Source: Peptoniphilus sp. (lineage in GTDB: Bacteria; Bacillota; Clostridia; Tissierellales; Peptoniphilaceae). Taken from it: a stretch of 35,934 bases of DNA. The notes below the pieces were generated by a model. That model made no database searches. It was not told the origin of the DNA and saw only the letters and a program-made list of their open reading frames with translations. The stretch is taken from the NCBI GenBank assembly GCA_029983555.1, contig JASBZH010000008.1:1-35934 (forward strand). The letters are read 5' to 3'. Position numbers and translations under genes: made by a program. Of the stretch, positions 23,163-31,941 are shown piece after piece; positions within the stretch are counted from its first letter, which is position 1; the number at the start of each line of letters is the position of its first letter.

Positions 23163-23191
23163 ATTATAATAAAAAATTTAATATTATTCAA
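23163..23191 (-). promoter_or_regulatory. Promoter of the pxp operon
   Basis: Minus strand: TTGAAT (23186-23191), 17-base spacer, perfect TATAAT (23163-23168). It lies about 70 bases before the pxpA start codon. Confidence 0.8.
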
Positions 23192-23298
23192 CTAATTAAA
23201 GTATTACAAAGAGCAGATTTCAAAATTTAAATCAGCGTTTTCCCGTTAATATACAAATATACTCTAAGTAAAATATTTTAGAAATTTTTTTAATTATT

Positions 23299-23874
23299 TT
23301 AATCAATTACTTTTAAAAGTTTATCTATTGGAGCCTTTTCTTTTTCTTCTGGTACATCTAAAATTTTTCCAAAAGGCATTTGTGCAACTAATCTATAATT
23401 TTCTGGAATGTCGTAGAGTTCTTTAACCCACTTATCAATACCTGGATTATAGTGTTGAAGGCTCGCTCCAATATTTTCATCAGCTAAAGCTTGCCATGCG
23501 TTTAGCTGAGTCATAGCGCATCCATGCTCTGCCCACTGCTTCATTCTATCTGCATATAGTGGATACTTTTCTTCAAGTTCTTTAATTAAAGCATCATCAA
23601 TAAAATATAAAGCAGTTCCCTTAGCGTGATAGAAACCGTTAAACTTTTCTTCTTTAATTGTATTGTCATAAGTTTCATTTACTTTGTTCCAAAATTCTTT
23701 GGATTTATCGTCAAATAGAAGTACAATTCTAACAGGTTGAGAATTCATAGCTGTGGGTGTTATATTTAATACATCTTCAAATAAGTATTTAATCTCTTCC
23801 TTTGAAAGTTCTGTATCTTCAGACAAATTGTAAAATGATCTTCTGTTTCTAATTAATTCTAAATATTTTTGCAT
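23299..23874 (-). CDS. Nitroreductase-family FMN enzyme
   Basis: Flavoprotein of 191 residues in the nitroreductase fold. The N-terminal IRNRRSFYNLSEDT is the usual phosphate/FMN-binding start. TAMNSQPVRIVLL, then GCAMTQLNAWQALADENIGASLQHYNP, and the C-terminal RLVAQMPFGK follow the family order. It resembles the branch of short, soluble oxidoreductases with Hbn1/Frm2-like members more than the classical NfsB type. GAGAGGTG precedes its ATG. It follows the ABC exporter gene by 69 bases on the same strand and may be co-transcribed. Physiological substrate unknown. Confidence 0.88.
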   Translation of the reverse strand: MQKYLELIRNRRSFYNLSEDTELSKEEIKYLFEDVLNITPTAMNSQPVRIVLLFDDKSKEFWNKVNETYDNTIKEEKFNGFYHAKGTALYFIDDALIKELEEKYPLYADRMKQWAEHGCAMTQLNAWQALADENIGASLQHYNPGIDKWVKELYDIPENYRLVAQMPFGKILDVPEEKEKAPIDKLLKVID

Positions 23875-23943
23875 AATGCACCTCTCGTATTTACAAATTT
23901 TCTATTCTCCACTAATTTAGTAAATACCCCACTCTATTTATTA

Positions 23944-25689
23944 CTATTCAAGACGGCCGCCTTTTGTATAAAGATTGTAGTAGTAACCTCTATTATTCAT
24001 GAGCTCTTCGTGAGTTCCCCTCTCTATAATTCCATCCTTTGTCATTACTAAAATCAAATCTGCATTTTGAACTGTAGTAAGTCTATGGGCAATTGTAAGA
24101 GTAGTCCTTCCTTTAGAAAGCTTTTCGATTGAATCTTGAACTATCATCTCACTTTTATTATCAAGAGCAGAAGTTGCTTCGTCTAAAATTAAAATTGGAG
24201 GATTCTTTAAAAATACTCTTGCAATTGAAATTCTTTGCTTTTGTCCACCAGAAAGTTTAACTCCACGTTCACCCACATAAGTGTCAAATCCATTTGGAAG
24301 TGTCTCTATGAATTCAAAAGCTCCAGCTAATTTAGCTGCTTCAATAACTTCCATATCAGTCGCACCAGGTTTTCCGTAGGCGATGTTATCTTTTATAGTT
24401 CCTGAGAATAAATATACATCCTGCTGAACTATTCCAATTTTTTCTCTCAAAGATTTTAATTTTATATCTCGAACGTCGTGACCATCTACAAGCACACTTC
24501 CCGAGTTTACATCATAAAATCTAGGTATCAAGTTACAGATTGTAGTCTTTCCAGCTCCACTCGGCCCAACTATTGCAAGCTTTTGACCAGCTTTAATTAG
24601 ACAATTAAAGTTTTCTAATACATTTCTATCGCCTTTTTCATAGGCAAAAGTCACGTCTTTAAACTCAATATCTCCCTTTACATTGTCATAGGACACTGCA
24701 TTATCTCTGTCGTAAATATCAGACTTTACGTTCATAATTTCTGTAAATCTTTCTATTCCTGTCATTCCTTTTTGGAACTGTTCAGTAAATTCGACAATTC
24801 TTTTTACTGTTGCAAGAAGTGATTGAACATAAAGTACATATACAATCATATCTTGTGGCTCTATTTCTCCAGCCATCATAAAGTATCCACCAGAAAATAT
24901 TAACACGAGATACATCAATCCGTCAAAGATTCTAGTAATTGTATTAAATCCTGCCATAGATTTATAGAATAGTTTTTTTATGCCTAAAAACTTGTTGTTT
25001 TCGTACATAAATTTTTCATTTTCAATTTCTTCATTGGCAAAAGATTTTACAACTCGAATTCCAAGAAGCGAATCTTCAATTGCTGAATTTAAATTTCCAA
25101 CATGAACTTTTTGTGCCTTTTGTGCATCGCGCATTTTAGTTCTAAAATATCCTGCAAAATAAATCATTACAGGTATCAATATATAAATGTAAATAGTCAT
25201 CTTAACATTTATAGATAGCAAAATTACCATTGAAATTATAATCTTAATCGCACCTATAAAATACTCCTCTGGACAGTGATGAGCAAATTCAGTTATGTCA
25301 AATAAATCATTTGTGATTCTAGACATTATAACTCCCACTTTTGTCTCGTTGTAGAATGAATAAGAAAGAGTTTGAAGATGTGAATAGAGATCTCGTCTCA
25401 TGTCAGTTTCAATTTTTGCACCCATTATATGACCAATATTCGTCATAAAATACTGTGCAATTATCTCTACTATTTTTATTGCAAGATAAATTAGAGCAAG
25501 CTTTGAAACAAACGAAAAAGTAATTAAGCTAATGTCTTCCATTCCGACGCTTGTAAGTTTTCTAAGTAATAATGGAAGAATCATTTCACTTGCAGTTGTA
25601 AAAGCTGCGCAAATTAAATCTAAAAATAAAGTCAACCTATATTTATGAAAATAGGGCAAAGCCCTTATAATAAGTTTTATATTACTCAT
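23944..25689 (-). CDS. ABC exporter, fused membrane and ATPase domains
   Basis: Half-transporter of 581 residues that should work as a dimer. The membrane domain has six helices (residues 1-310). The ATPase domain has Walker A GPSGAGKTT (375-383), Q-loop region VQQDVYLFSG, signature LSGGQ (479-483), Walker B ILILDE (499-504) and H-loop His535. All catalytic residues are present. It belongs to the broad MsbA/multidrug/lipid exporter type, and the substrate cannot be inferred. It starts divergently from murJ, with 142 bases between. Confidence 0.94.
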   Translation of the reverse strand: MSNIKLIIRALPYFHKYRLTLFLDLICAAFTTASEMILPLLLRKLTSVGMEDISLITFSFVSKLALIYLAIKIVEIIAQYFMTNIGHIMGAKIETDMRRDLYSHLQTLSYSFYNETKVGVIMSRITNDLFDITEFAHHCPEEYFIGAIKIIISMVILLSINVKMTIYIYILIPVMIYFAGYFRTKMRDAQKAQKVHVGNLNSAIEDSLLGIRVVKSFANEEIENEKFMYENNKFLGIKKLFYKSMAGFNTITRIFDGLMYLVLIFSGGYFMMAGEIEPQDMIVYVLYVQSLLATVKRIVEFTEQFQKGMTGIERFTEIMNVKSDIYDRDNAVSYDNVKGDIEFKDVTFAYEKGDRNVLENFNCLIKAGQKLAIVGPSGAGKTTICNLIPRFYDVNSGSVLVDGHDVRDIKLKSLREKIGIVQQDVYLFSGTIKDNIAYGKPGATDMEVIEAAKLAGAFEFIETLPNGFDTYVGERGVKLSGGQKQRISIARVFLKNPPILILDEATSALDNKSEMIVQDSIEKLSKGRTTLTIAHRLTTVQNADLILVMTKDGIIERGTHEELMNNRGYYYNLYTKGGRLE

Positions 25690-25774
25690 CTTTACCTCCT
25701 TATATGATATGTCCTATCAATAATAACACATATACAAAATATTTACATCAAAAGCCATTTGACTTTCTATTTTC

Positions 25775-25803
25775 TTGACATAAAAATTTCTACAATTTAT
25801 AAT
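25775..25803 (+). promoter_or_regulatory. Consensus promoter of murJ
   Basis: TTGACA (25775-25780), 17-base spacer, TATAAT (25798-25803): both hexamers match the housekeeping consensus exactly. It is followed by AAAGGAG ahead of the TTG start of murJ. Confidence 0.92.
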
Positions 25804-25831
25804 CAATTAAGAAATAAAAGGAGATTTAACA

Positions 25832-27427
25832 TTGGAAAATAAAAGCACTACAGGTAGTAAAATTGCAAAATCTACTCTGGCTATTATAATATTCTCTCTA
25901 ATAGGAAAGATTTTTGGTTTCTTTAGAGAATCACTTACAGCATATGTATTCGGAGCAACTGTTGAAATGGATGCCTTTTCTCTTGCACAAGCAGCTACAG
26001 CTATGATAGCGGGCTTTGTAACACAGGCAATTGCTACGACTTATATACCTTCAGTTCAAAAGGCCGAGAATGATCTTGGTCATGAGCGCAAAAATTATTT
26101 TACAAATAATTTACTTGGAATTTCGACTATAGTATCTTTTGCATTAATTGCACTTGGAATATTATTTCCACAAGAGATTGCACTATTAACTGCATCTCAA
26201 GCAAGTCCTGAGACTTACGAAATCGTAGTAAAATTAATTCAAGTTGGAATGCCCGTTGTTTTATTTTCATCATGGGTTGGAGTTTTGACAGGATACCTTC
26301 AACATGGCGGCAAATTTGCTGCAGCTGGAGCAATTGCCATTCCACTAAACATGACTTATATTGTCTACTTGGCACTTTTTTCACATCATGTTGGAATAAT
26401 TGGACTTACTATTGCATCAGTTCTCGGTATACTTGCACAATTTTTATTCCTACTTCCAAGTTCATATAAAATTGGATACAGACCTAAATTTATTTTAGAT
26501 TTTAAAGATAAATATGTAAAAGATGCAATTATTCTCTCCCTTCCAGTTTTCGTATCTGTATCTGTAAACGACATAAATACAATTGTCAACAGAAACTTAG
26601 CATCTGGAATGGGAAATGGTGCAGCATCAATTTTATATTTTGCAAATAAAATGAATACTATGATAATAGGTGTTTTTATCACGGCGATAACAGCGATAGT
26701 ATTTCCAATTTTAACTAGAACTCTTGGCAGTGGAGATATGGTAAGGGGCAAAAAAGTTATGAATGCCTCAATAAAGTCAGTGTTATTTTTGACAGTGCCT
26801 GCAACTGTTGGAATGATAATACTAGCAAGACCAATAATTGAAATTGCATTTGTGAGAGGCTCATTTACTGCTGCCGATGGAATTTTGACAACATCGACAC
26901 TTAGATTTTATTCTCTCTCACTAATTTCCATATCTCTATCAAATGTGCTAAATAGAATTTTTTATTCGATAGAAGATACAAAAACTCCTTTTTATATAGG
27001 AGTTGTAAATGTAGCTTTAAATGTTGGACTTAACCTTGCTGTTGCTAAACACTACGGCACAAATGGACTAGCAGCATCAGTTTCAATCTCAACAACAATT
27101 GCTGTAATTTTATCATTTGTATTACTTAGAAAAAAAATTGGAAATTTAGGAGCAAAGTCTTTTATAAAGGCACTAATTAAAACTGCTATGGCCTCACTTG
27201 TAATGGGACTTGTTTCTCTATCATACTTCCCATACGAGAAGCTCATAATGACTTTTGTAAGTGGCGGAACCGCAACTCTATTAAAATTAATTGCTCTTTT
27301 AATCGTAGTTGTAATTGCAGCTGCAGTTTATTTATTCTGCCTATACCATTTGGGTGTAAGGGAAATTATAGATATAACTTCTATATTAAAAACTAAGATG
27401 GAAAATAGAAAAAAATTAAAAGCATAA
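25832..27427 (+). CDS. murJ: Lipid II flippase MurJ (MviN family)
   Basis: Integral membrane protein of 531 residues with 14 predicted helices, in the MOP superfamily. It should flip lipid II across the membrane for peptidoglycan synthesis. Family features are GFFRESLTAYVFGATVEMDAF near the N-terminus, PSVQKAENDLG, ASGMGNGAASILYFANKMN, and RIFYSIEDTKTPFYIGVVNVALN. It starts with TTG behind AAAGGAG. It is a single-gene unit between a perfect promoter and a terminator. Members of the wider MviN family that export other polyprenyl-linked sugars are an alternative. Confidence 0.93.
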   Translation: MENKSTTGSKIAKSTLAIIIFSLIGKIFGFFRESLTAYVFGATVEMDAFSLAQAATAMIAGFVTQAIATTYIPSVQKAENDLGHERKNYFTNNLLGISTIVSFALIALGILFPQEIALLTASQASPETYEIVVKLIQVGMPVVLFSSWVGVLTGYLQHGGKFAAAGAIAIPLNMTYIVYLALFSHHVGIIGLTIASVLGILAQFLFLLPSSYKIGYRPKFILDFKDKYVKDAIILSLPVFVSVSVNDINTIVNRNLASGMGNGAASILYFANKMNTMIIGVFITAITAIVFPILTRTLGSGDMVRGKKVMNASIKSVLFLTVPATVGMIILARPIIEIAFVRGSFTAADGILTTSTLRFYSLSLISISLSNVLNRIFYSIEDTKTPFYIGVVNVALNVGLNLAVAKHYGTNGLAASVSISTTIAVILSFVLLRKKIGNLGAKSFIKALIKTAMASLVMGLVSLSYFPYEKLIMTFVSGGTATLLKLIALLIVVVIAAAVYLFCLYHLGVREIIDITSILKTKMENRKKLKA

Positions 27428-27443
27428 TTTATAAAATCTATAT

Positions 27444-27474
27444 GGATGTAGCCTATTGGCTATGTCCTTTTTTT
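27444..27474 (+). terminator. Terminator of murJ
   Basis: GGATGTAGCC-TATT-GGCTATGTCC, ten pairs with two G-U, followed by seven Ts, 16 bases past the stop codon. Confidence 0.88.
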
Positions 27475-27624
27475 ATATAGAAAATAATCGTTCTCATAAA
27501 ATCATATCTTTTTATATGTTTTTTATAAATTTTCAATATTTAGTTAACTTTTTATATAATTATTTGATTAAAGTATTTCAAAATATATACTTTTGGTATA
27601 TTATATATGAATAGGAGGTGCGTT

Positions 27625-28956
27625 ATGGGCGGTATAATTGCAATAGCCGTAGTGGTAATCATAATAATCTATTACATGAAAAAGAAGAATAATGAGAAGG
27701 TGGATGTTGGGGATAATCTTAGAGAAAAACCTAAAATCGAAAATAATAAAGAAAGCGAAAAAGAGAATAAAGATGCTGCTTTTGAAGAGATTAAAGACTC
27801 AGAAAAAGAATCTCAAAATCATGTAGAAGAGAAGACATACGATGACAGTAGAAAAAAAGACAGAGGAAGAAAAAGAAGAAAGAGAAATAAAAAACTCTCA
27901 GAAGAAAAGATAAATTCCTCTAGCAAAAATAAGTCTTTGGAAAAAGAGGCAAACGATACTCTAAATACTGACAAAAATTCTATTGATAAAAGTGTAAATA
28001 CTTATGAAAAAGATAAAGATACTTCCAAATCTTCTGGCAAGGGAAAATCGCTTGAAGCTAAAGAAAGTGTAGCTGCAAATCTCAAAAAAGAACAAATTAA
28101 AGAAGACGAAAAAATAAAAGAGGCAGAAAAATCAAAGGATACTTTAAACGCAAAAGAAGAAGTAAGCGTTCAAAATAAAACTCAAGATAATAAAGACTCT
28201 GTATCTAAAAATAAAGATGTAAAGAAAACTCTAGAGCCTAAGGATTTAACTATTGATGATAAATCTATGGAAAAAGTAGAAAAAAATAATGAACCTATAG
28301 TTAAAAAAGATTCAAAATCTTTAGAAAAAGAAGATAATAAATCTCTAGATAAAAATGGCGAAGAGTCTAAAGAATTAGAAAATAATGATAAAAAAGAAAA
28401 TTCTAAAGTTTCTAAGCCTATAGATAAAGATCTACAAGATAAAGTTGAAGTAGAATCCGAACCTAAAGAAAATAAAAAAGACGAAACTAAAATTAAAGAA
28501 GAAAAACAAGAAACAAAAGAAATAAAGTCTTCCGACAAAAAGTATGCCTTTGTCACTGATGCCCTTAAAAATCATGAGCTTTCAGATATAAAGACTACTG
28601 TAAAATATGAAGATGTGACAAATCACAAGACATATCACATTTATCCAGAAAATGAACTTGAAGACTCTAAATACGACTTTAGCGATCTTAAATTAAATAG
28701 AGAAAATCTTATAAATTTCTTTAACAGTACAAAGAGTGATCCTACAAAGTTAAATAAAAAAGATAAAATAATTTATCAATTTTCTACAAAAGACGATAGC
28801 GACTTAAAACTAGCAAGAGAAAGATATGGTCTTAAAGATGAAAAATTTGACAGTTTAAATTCTAAATTTGAAATAAATAAAGAGACTGGAGAAATAATCA
28901 CCTTTACTGACAAAATCTTCAACAAAGATTTCGCATATTATTTTATAAACAAATAA
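27625..28956 (+). CDS. Membrane-anchored protein with long Lys/Glu-rich region
   Basis: A 443-residue protein. The frame opens at 27607, but AGGAGGTG lies inside that extension and the ATG at 27625 is the natural start. Three parts can be seen: an N-terminal membrane helix (IIAIAVVVIIIIYY), about 290 residues of low-complexity Lys/Glu/Asp/Ser/Asn with recurring KSLEKE/KSLDK units and a basic KDRGRKRRKRNKK patch, and a C-terminal region of about 130 residues starting at KYAFVTDALKNHELSD that looks folded (it has normal hydrophobic and aromatic content). The orientation and function are unknown and no family is recognised. Single-gene unit with its own terminator. Confidence 0.75.
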   Translation: MGGIIAIAVVVIIIIYYMKKKNNEKVDVGDNLREKPKIENNKESEKENKDAAFEEIKDSEKESQNHVEEKTYDDSRKKDRGRKRRKRNKKLSEEKINSSSKNKSLEKEANDTLNTDKNSIDKSVNTYEKDKDTSKSSGKGKSLEAKESVAANLKKEQIKEDEKIKEAEKSKDTLNAKEEVSVQNKTQDNKDSVSKNKDVKKTLEPKDLTIDDKSMEKVEKNNEPIVKKDSKSLEKEDNKSLDKNGEESKELENNDKKENSKVSKPIDKDLQDKVEVESEPKENKKDETKIKEEKQETKEIKSSDKKYAFVTDALKNHELSDIKTTVKYEDVTNHKTYHIYPENELEDSKYDFSDLKLNRENLINFFNSTKSDPTKLNKKDKIIYQFSTKDDSDLKLARERYGLKDEKFDSLNSKFEINKETGEIITFTDKIFNKDFAYYFINK

Positions 28957-28971
28957 TAGAATTAGTGTCAT

Positions 28972-28999
28972 GACCGCAGCTTAGCTGTGGTCTTTTTTT
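28972..28999 (+). terminator. Terminator of the Lys/Glu-rich protein gene
   Basis: GACCGCAGC-TTA-GCTGTGGTC, nine pairs including one G-U, with seven Ts after it. Confidence 0.88.
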
Positions 29000-29112
29000 G
29001 TTCAAAATCATAAAATATACAAAATCTTTTACAAATTTTAATAATTTCTTAACAAAACTTTTAACATATCGTTGTAAAATAGTAATTGTAAAATAGATTT
29101 GGGATGGTGATT

Positions 29113-29598
29113 ATGAAAAATTATAACTCAGAAAGAAGACTTAAAATCATCTTGAAAAATTTAAACGAAAACACAAGATTTTTGGAGACTAAAAACTTTA
29201 TTCAACATGGCGACACTTCAGTTTATGAACATGTAATTAATGTCAGCTACATGGCAATAGAAATTGCTGAGAGTCTAAATTTAAATGTAGACTACGACTC
29301 TCTAATAAGGGGCGCGCTACTTCACGACTATTTCTTATACGACTGGCATGATAAAAAAACTAGACCAATGCTACATGGTTTTTATCATCCAGGTATAGCT
29401 CTTTTAAATGCAAAAAAGGAACTAAGTTTAAATGAAATTGAAGAAGATATCATAAAAAAGCACATGTTCCCCTTAACTCTATTTCCGCCAAAATACAAAG
29501 AGGCTTGGGTAGTTACATTGGCAGACAAAATTGTAGCAACTAAAGAAACTAAATCTACTATCTTTAGAAAAAAAGTAAAGGTCGGTGCAAATATATGA
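29113..29598 (+). CDS. HD-domain phosphohydrolase
   Basis: Soluble protein of 161 residues with the HD-superfamily metal set: His40 (SVYEHV), His71-Asp72 (GALLHDYFLYDWHD), further His residues in HGFYHPGIALLNA and KKHMFPLT, and a late Asp in VTLADKIVATKE. It is close to the small HD hydrolases annotated as phosphohydrolases in clostridia. The ATG at 29113 follows GGTGAT; an upstream ATG at 29104 has no ribosome site. Its stop overlaps the start of the next gene (ATGA), so the two are translationally coupled. Substrate unknown. Confidence 0.85.
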   Translation: MKNYNSERRLKIILKNLNENTRFLETKNFIQHGDTSVYEHVINVSYMAIEIAESLNLNVDYDSLIRGALLHDYFLYDWHDKKTRPMLHGFYHPGIALLNAKKELSLNEIEEDIIKKHMFPLTLFPPKYKEAWVVTLADKIVATKETKSTIFRKKVKVGANI

Positions 29599-30323
29599 GA
29601 ACTAGCGAACTTATTTTGGTATTTTTTATTTATTCGTTCATCGGTTGGATATGGGAAAGTTTTATCTGTTCTCCAGTTGAACTCGATAAAATTCACAATC
29701 GTGGATTTTTGCTCGGTCCATGTTGCCCAATTTACGGACTTGGAACAACTATCTCCTATTTACTTTTAAAAGATATGGGATCTGTGATGCAAATATTTAT
29801 TTTTTCCTCTCTCACATCCTGTTTTTTGGAATATGCAATAGGAATTATATTAGAAAAATCATTTCACAAGAAATGGTGGGACTATGAAAAATATGCCTTC
29901 AATATCAAGGGCAGAGTCTGTCTCTATGGCTTTGTAATTTTTGGAATCACAAATATCGCCATAGTAAAACTACTAACTCCAAGCTTTTTAATATTTATGT
30001 CTTTGACACCAGAAAAGGCTCTAAACAATATATCAATAGTTTTAATGCTTTTACTAATTTTTGATATATTCATAACAGTAAATCATCTAAGGGGAGGCTG
30101 TGGTTTTCCTGAAAGAATATATGAGTATTTTGAAACGAGAAATAGAGAATACTTTTTAGACATAAATAATTCAGACAGATTTTCAAAACTAGATCACTTT
30201 AAAGACAGCGGAATTGTAAAAGAAAAGCTCGATTTATTTAACGACAATTTAAAATATAAAGAAAAAAATATAAAAAAATATAAAAAGCAAAAAATTCTAA
30301 AAATAAAAAGTAAAATTCTTTAA
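29595..30323 (+). CDS. CmpB-like membrane protein (putative ABC-transporter type IV family)
   Basis: Membrane protein of 242 residues. The N-terminal FFIYSFIGWIWESF, then NRGFLLGPCCPIYGLG, then LEYAIGI and the KKWWDYEKYAFNIKGRVCLYG stretch are typical of the Pfam ABC_trans_CmpB family. The family name suggests transport, but no ATPase partner is nearby and no function is established. Four or five helices precede a basic, Lys-rich cytoplasmic tail (about 70 residues). It overlaps the HD-domain gene by four bases. A terminator follows. Confidence 0.83.
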   Translation: MRTSELILVFFIYSFIGWIWESFICSPVELDKIHNRGFLLGPCCPIYGLGTTISYLLLKDMGSVMQIFIFSSLTSCFLEYAIGIILEKSFHKKWWDYEKYAFNIKGRVCLYGFVIFGITNIAIVKLLTPSFLIFMSLTPEKALNNISIVLMLLLIFDIFITVNHLRGGCGFPERIYEYFETRNREYFLDINNSDRFSKLDHFKDSGIVKEKLDLFNDNLKYKEKNIKKYKKQKILKIKSKIL

Positions 30324-30331
30324 AGATAAAG

Positions 30332-30367
30332 GCTCTTCGATCAAAAAACTTGATTGAAGAGCTTTTT
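30332..30367 (+). terminator. Terminator of the HD/CmpB pair
   Basis: GCTCTTCGATCAA (30332-30344) pairs with TTGATTGAAGAGC (30350-30362), with one G-U, and is followed by five Ts. Confidence 0.88.
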
Positions 30368-30479
30368 GTTTTATAGAAATTTGTACCATCTATCCCTTTT
30401 TATATTTATAAATCCGATGTATTTATACATTAAATATGGGTAATAAATTTAAAGATAAATAAGATATTTGGAGGATATA

Positions 30480-31166
30480 ATGGAAATATGTAAAGAATGT
30501 GCTTTAGAAGGAGGATGCATAAGTAAAATCAAACTTTTTAAAGATCTAGAAATCGACGAGAGCAATAGCCTTCTTTTTTCTGCAGTACATAAAGATTACG
30601 ATAAAAATGAAACTATTTTTAATTCATTCGATTTAATTGAAAAGATAATCGTCATAAGATACGGGAAAATTAAGACCAGCCTATACGACGAAAATGGAAA
30701 AGAATACATAGGAAGCATTTTTAGTGAAAATGACACAATTGGCGAAGACAGCATTTTTTTAAATAAAACTTATGAAAAAAATGGAATTGCGATAGAAAAA
30801 ACAGGAGTTTGTGAAATAGACAAAAAAGTGATAAAAAATATTCTCTTACATAACCCTGATTTTAGTATAAAAATGATAGAAAACTTGAGCAAAAAACTCT
30901 ACCAAACAAATAAGCAGCTTGAAATAATTTCAATTAAGAATCCTTACAAAAGACTTGCTGCTTTCTTACTGCAAAGGTCGAGACTAATTAACAGTAGTAT
31001 CATAGAATTAAATCAAGAAAATATTGCTATATCAACCAATATGGCAAGAGAAACTGTTTCTAGGAAACTTGCACAGCTTGAAAGTAAAAAAATAATAAAA
31101 CTGATGGCTTACAAAAAAATTAAAATTATTAACTTCCCAGCACTAATTGAACTTGCAGATATTTAA
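30480..31166 (+). CDS. Fnr-type Crp-family regulator with probable Fe-S cluster
   Basis: Transcription factor of 228 residues: N-terminal cysteine region, cyclic-nucleotide-type beta-roll, dimer helix, C-terminal winged helix. Cys4, Cys7 and Cys13 are spaced C-x2-C-x5-C and Cys111 follows 97 residues later, close to the four cluster ligands of E. coli Fnr (C20, C23, C29, C122). A [4Fe-4S] sensor of O2 or NO is therefore likely. The recognition helix reads ARETVSRKL, with the Arg-Glu pair used by Crp for TGTGA half-sites. GGAGG lies before the ATG at 30480; a TTG at 30468 is less suitable. The gene is upstream of ric and fprA, with a TGTGA-N6-TCACA site directly after its stop. Confidence 0.88.
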   Translation: MEICKECALEGGCISKIKLFKDLEIDESNSLLFSAVHKDYDKNETIFNSFDLIEKIIVIRYGKIKTSLYDENGKEYIGSIFSENDTIGEDSIFLNKTYEKNGIAIEKTGVCEIDKKVIKNILLHNPDFSIKMIENLSKKLYQTNKQLEIISIKNPYKRLAAFLLQRSRLINSSIIELNQENIAISTNMARETVSRKLAQLESKKIIKLMAYKKIKIINFPALIELADI

Positions 31167-31169
31167 ATT

Positions 31170-31212
31170 TGTGACTGTACTCACAGAATTTTATCCCTCT
31201 CCCCTATATTAT
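31170..31212 (+). promoter_or_regulatory. Crp/Fnr-type operator and promoter of ric-fprA
   Basis: TGTGA-CTGTAC-TCACA (31170-31185) is a canonical Crp-type site. TATTAT at 31207-31212 could be the -10; with a start at 31219 the site is centred at -41.5, the class II activator position. There is no good -35, as expected for an activated promoter. The exact start is inferred. Confidence 0.7.
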
Positions 31213-31235
31213 TAAATTATCGAGGGGGAATTAAT

Positions 31236-31931
31236 ATGATCACAAAGAATACAAAAATCGAAGACATTGTTAAAATGGACGATAGAATGATGGACTTCTT
31301 TAATGAAAATAAAATCGACTACTGTTGCAATGGCTATATGACAGTGGCAGAAGTAGCAAAAAGTAAAAATAAAGACGAAGACACACTAAAAAACTCTATA
31401 GAAAAGCAATTGGATATATTAAGGCAAGATAAAAAAACCGATTCTAAAATTTCTATTGATGATTTTAAAAAATTAAGTGTAGAAGAAATAATCGAATCTA
31501 TAACAAACGAGCACCACGAAACAGAACGCGCAATGCTATTTGAAATTGACAAAATTTTAAATAAAATTTTAAAGGTGCACTTCAAAAATCACGGTGAAGA
31601 ACTTTTAAAACTTCACAAGATGTTTGGAGAATTAAAAACTGAATTAGAAGAACATTTCGTGAAAGAAGAAATGATAACTTTTCCTCTAATGATTGAAAAT
31701 AAAAATCCAAGTCCCGAAGTAATTAAAAAAATAGAGGAGCTTGAATCTGACCACGAAAAAGCAGGCGATATAATTAAAAAAATGATATCACTTACAGATA
31801 GTTTTACAGTCCCACAAGATGGATGCAAAACTTACGAGAAAACTTTTAAAGAACTGGACACACTAACTAAAGATATTTTTGTGCACATATTTAAGGAAAA
31901 CTCAATATTATTTTTAAAATTTAAGAAATAA
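31236..31931 (+). CDS. RIC-type di-iron protein for iron-sulfur cluster repair (ScdA/YtfE/DnrN family)
   Basis: Repairs Fe-S clusters damaged by nitric oxide or oxidants. It has 231 residues in the usual two parts. The ScdA_N domain (about 1-65) has KIDYCCNGYMTVAEV with the Cys30-Cys31 pair. The hemerythrin-like domain (about 90-230) offers the di-iron ligands His93 or His94, His119, His140, Glu144 or 145, His173, His217 and Glu221 (HIFKENSILF). AGGGGG lies before the ATG. It follows the Fnr-type regulator and a Crp-type site and precedes fprA by 10 bases, so NO/O2-responsive expression with fprA is likely. Confidence 0.93.
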   Translation: MITKNTKIEDIVKMDDRMMDFFNENKIDYCCNGYMTVAEVAKSKNKDEDTLKNSIEKQLDILRQDKKTDSKISIDDFKKLSVEEIIESITNEHHETERAMLFEIDKILNKILKVHFKNHGEELLKLHKMFGELKTELEEHFVKEEMITFPLMIENKNPSPEVIKKIEELESDHEKAGDIIKKMISLTDSFTVPQDGCKTYEKTFKELDTLTKDIFVHIFKENSILFLKFKK

Positions 31932-31941
31932 GGAGATAATT

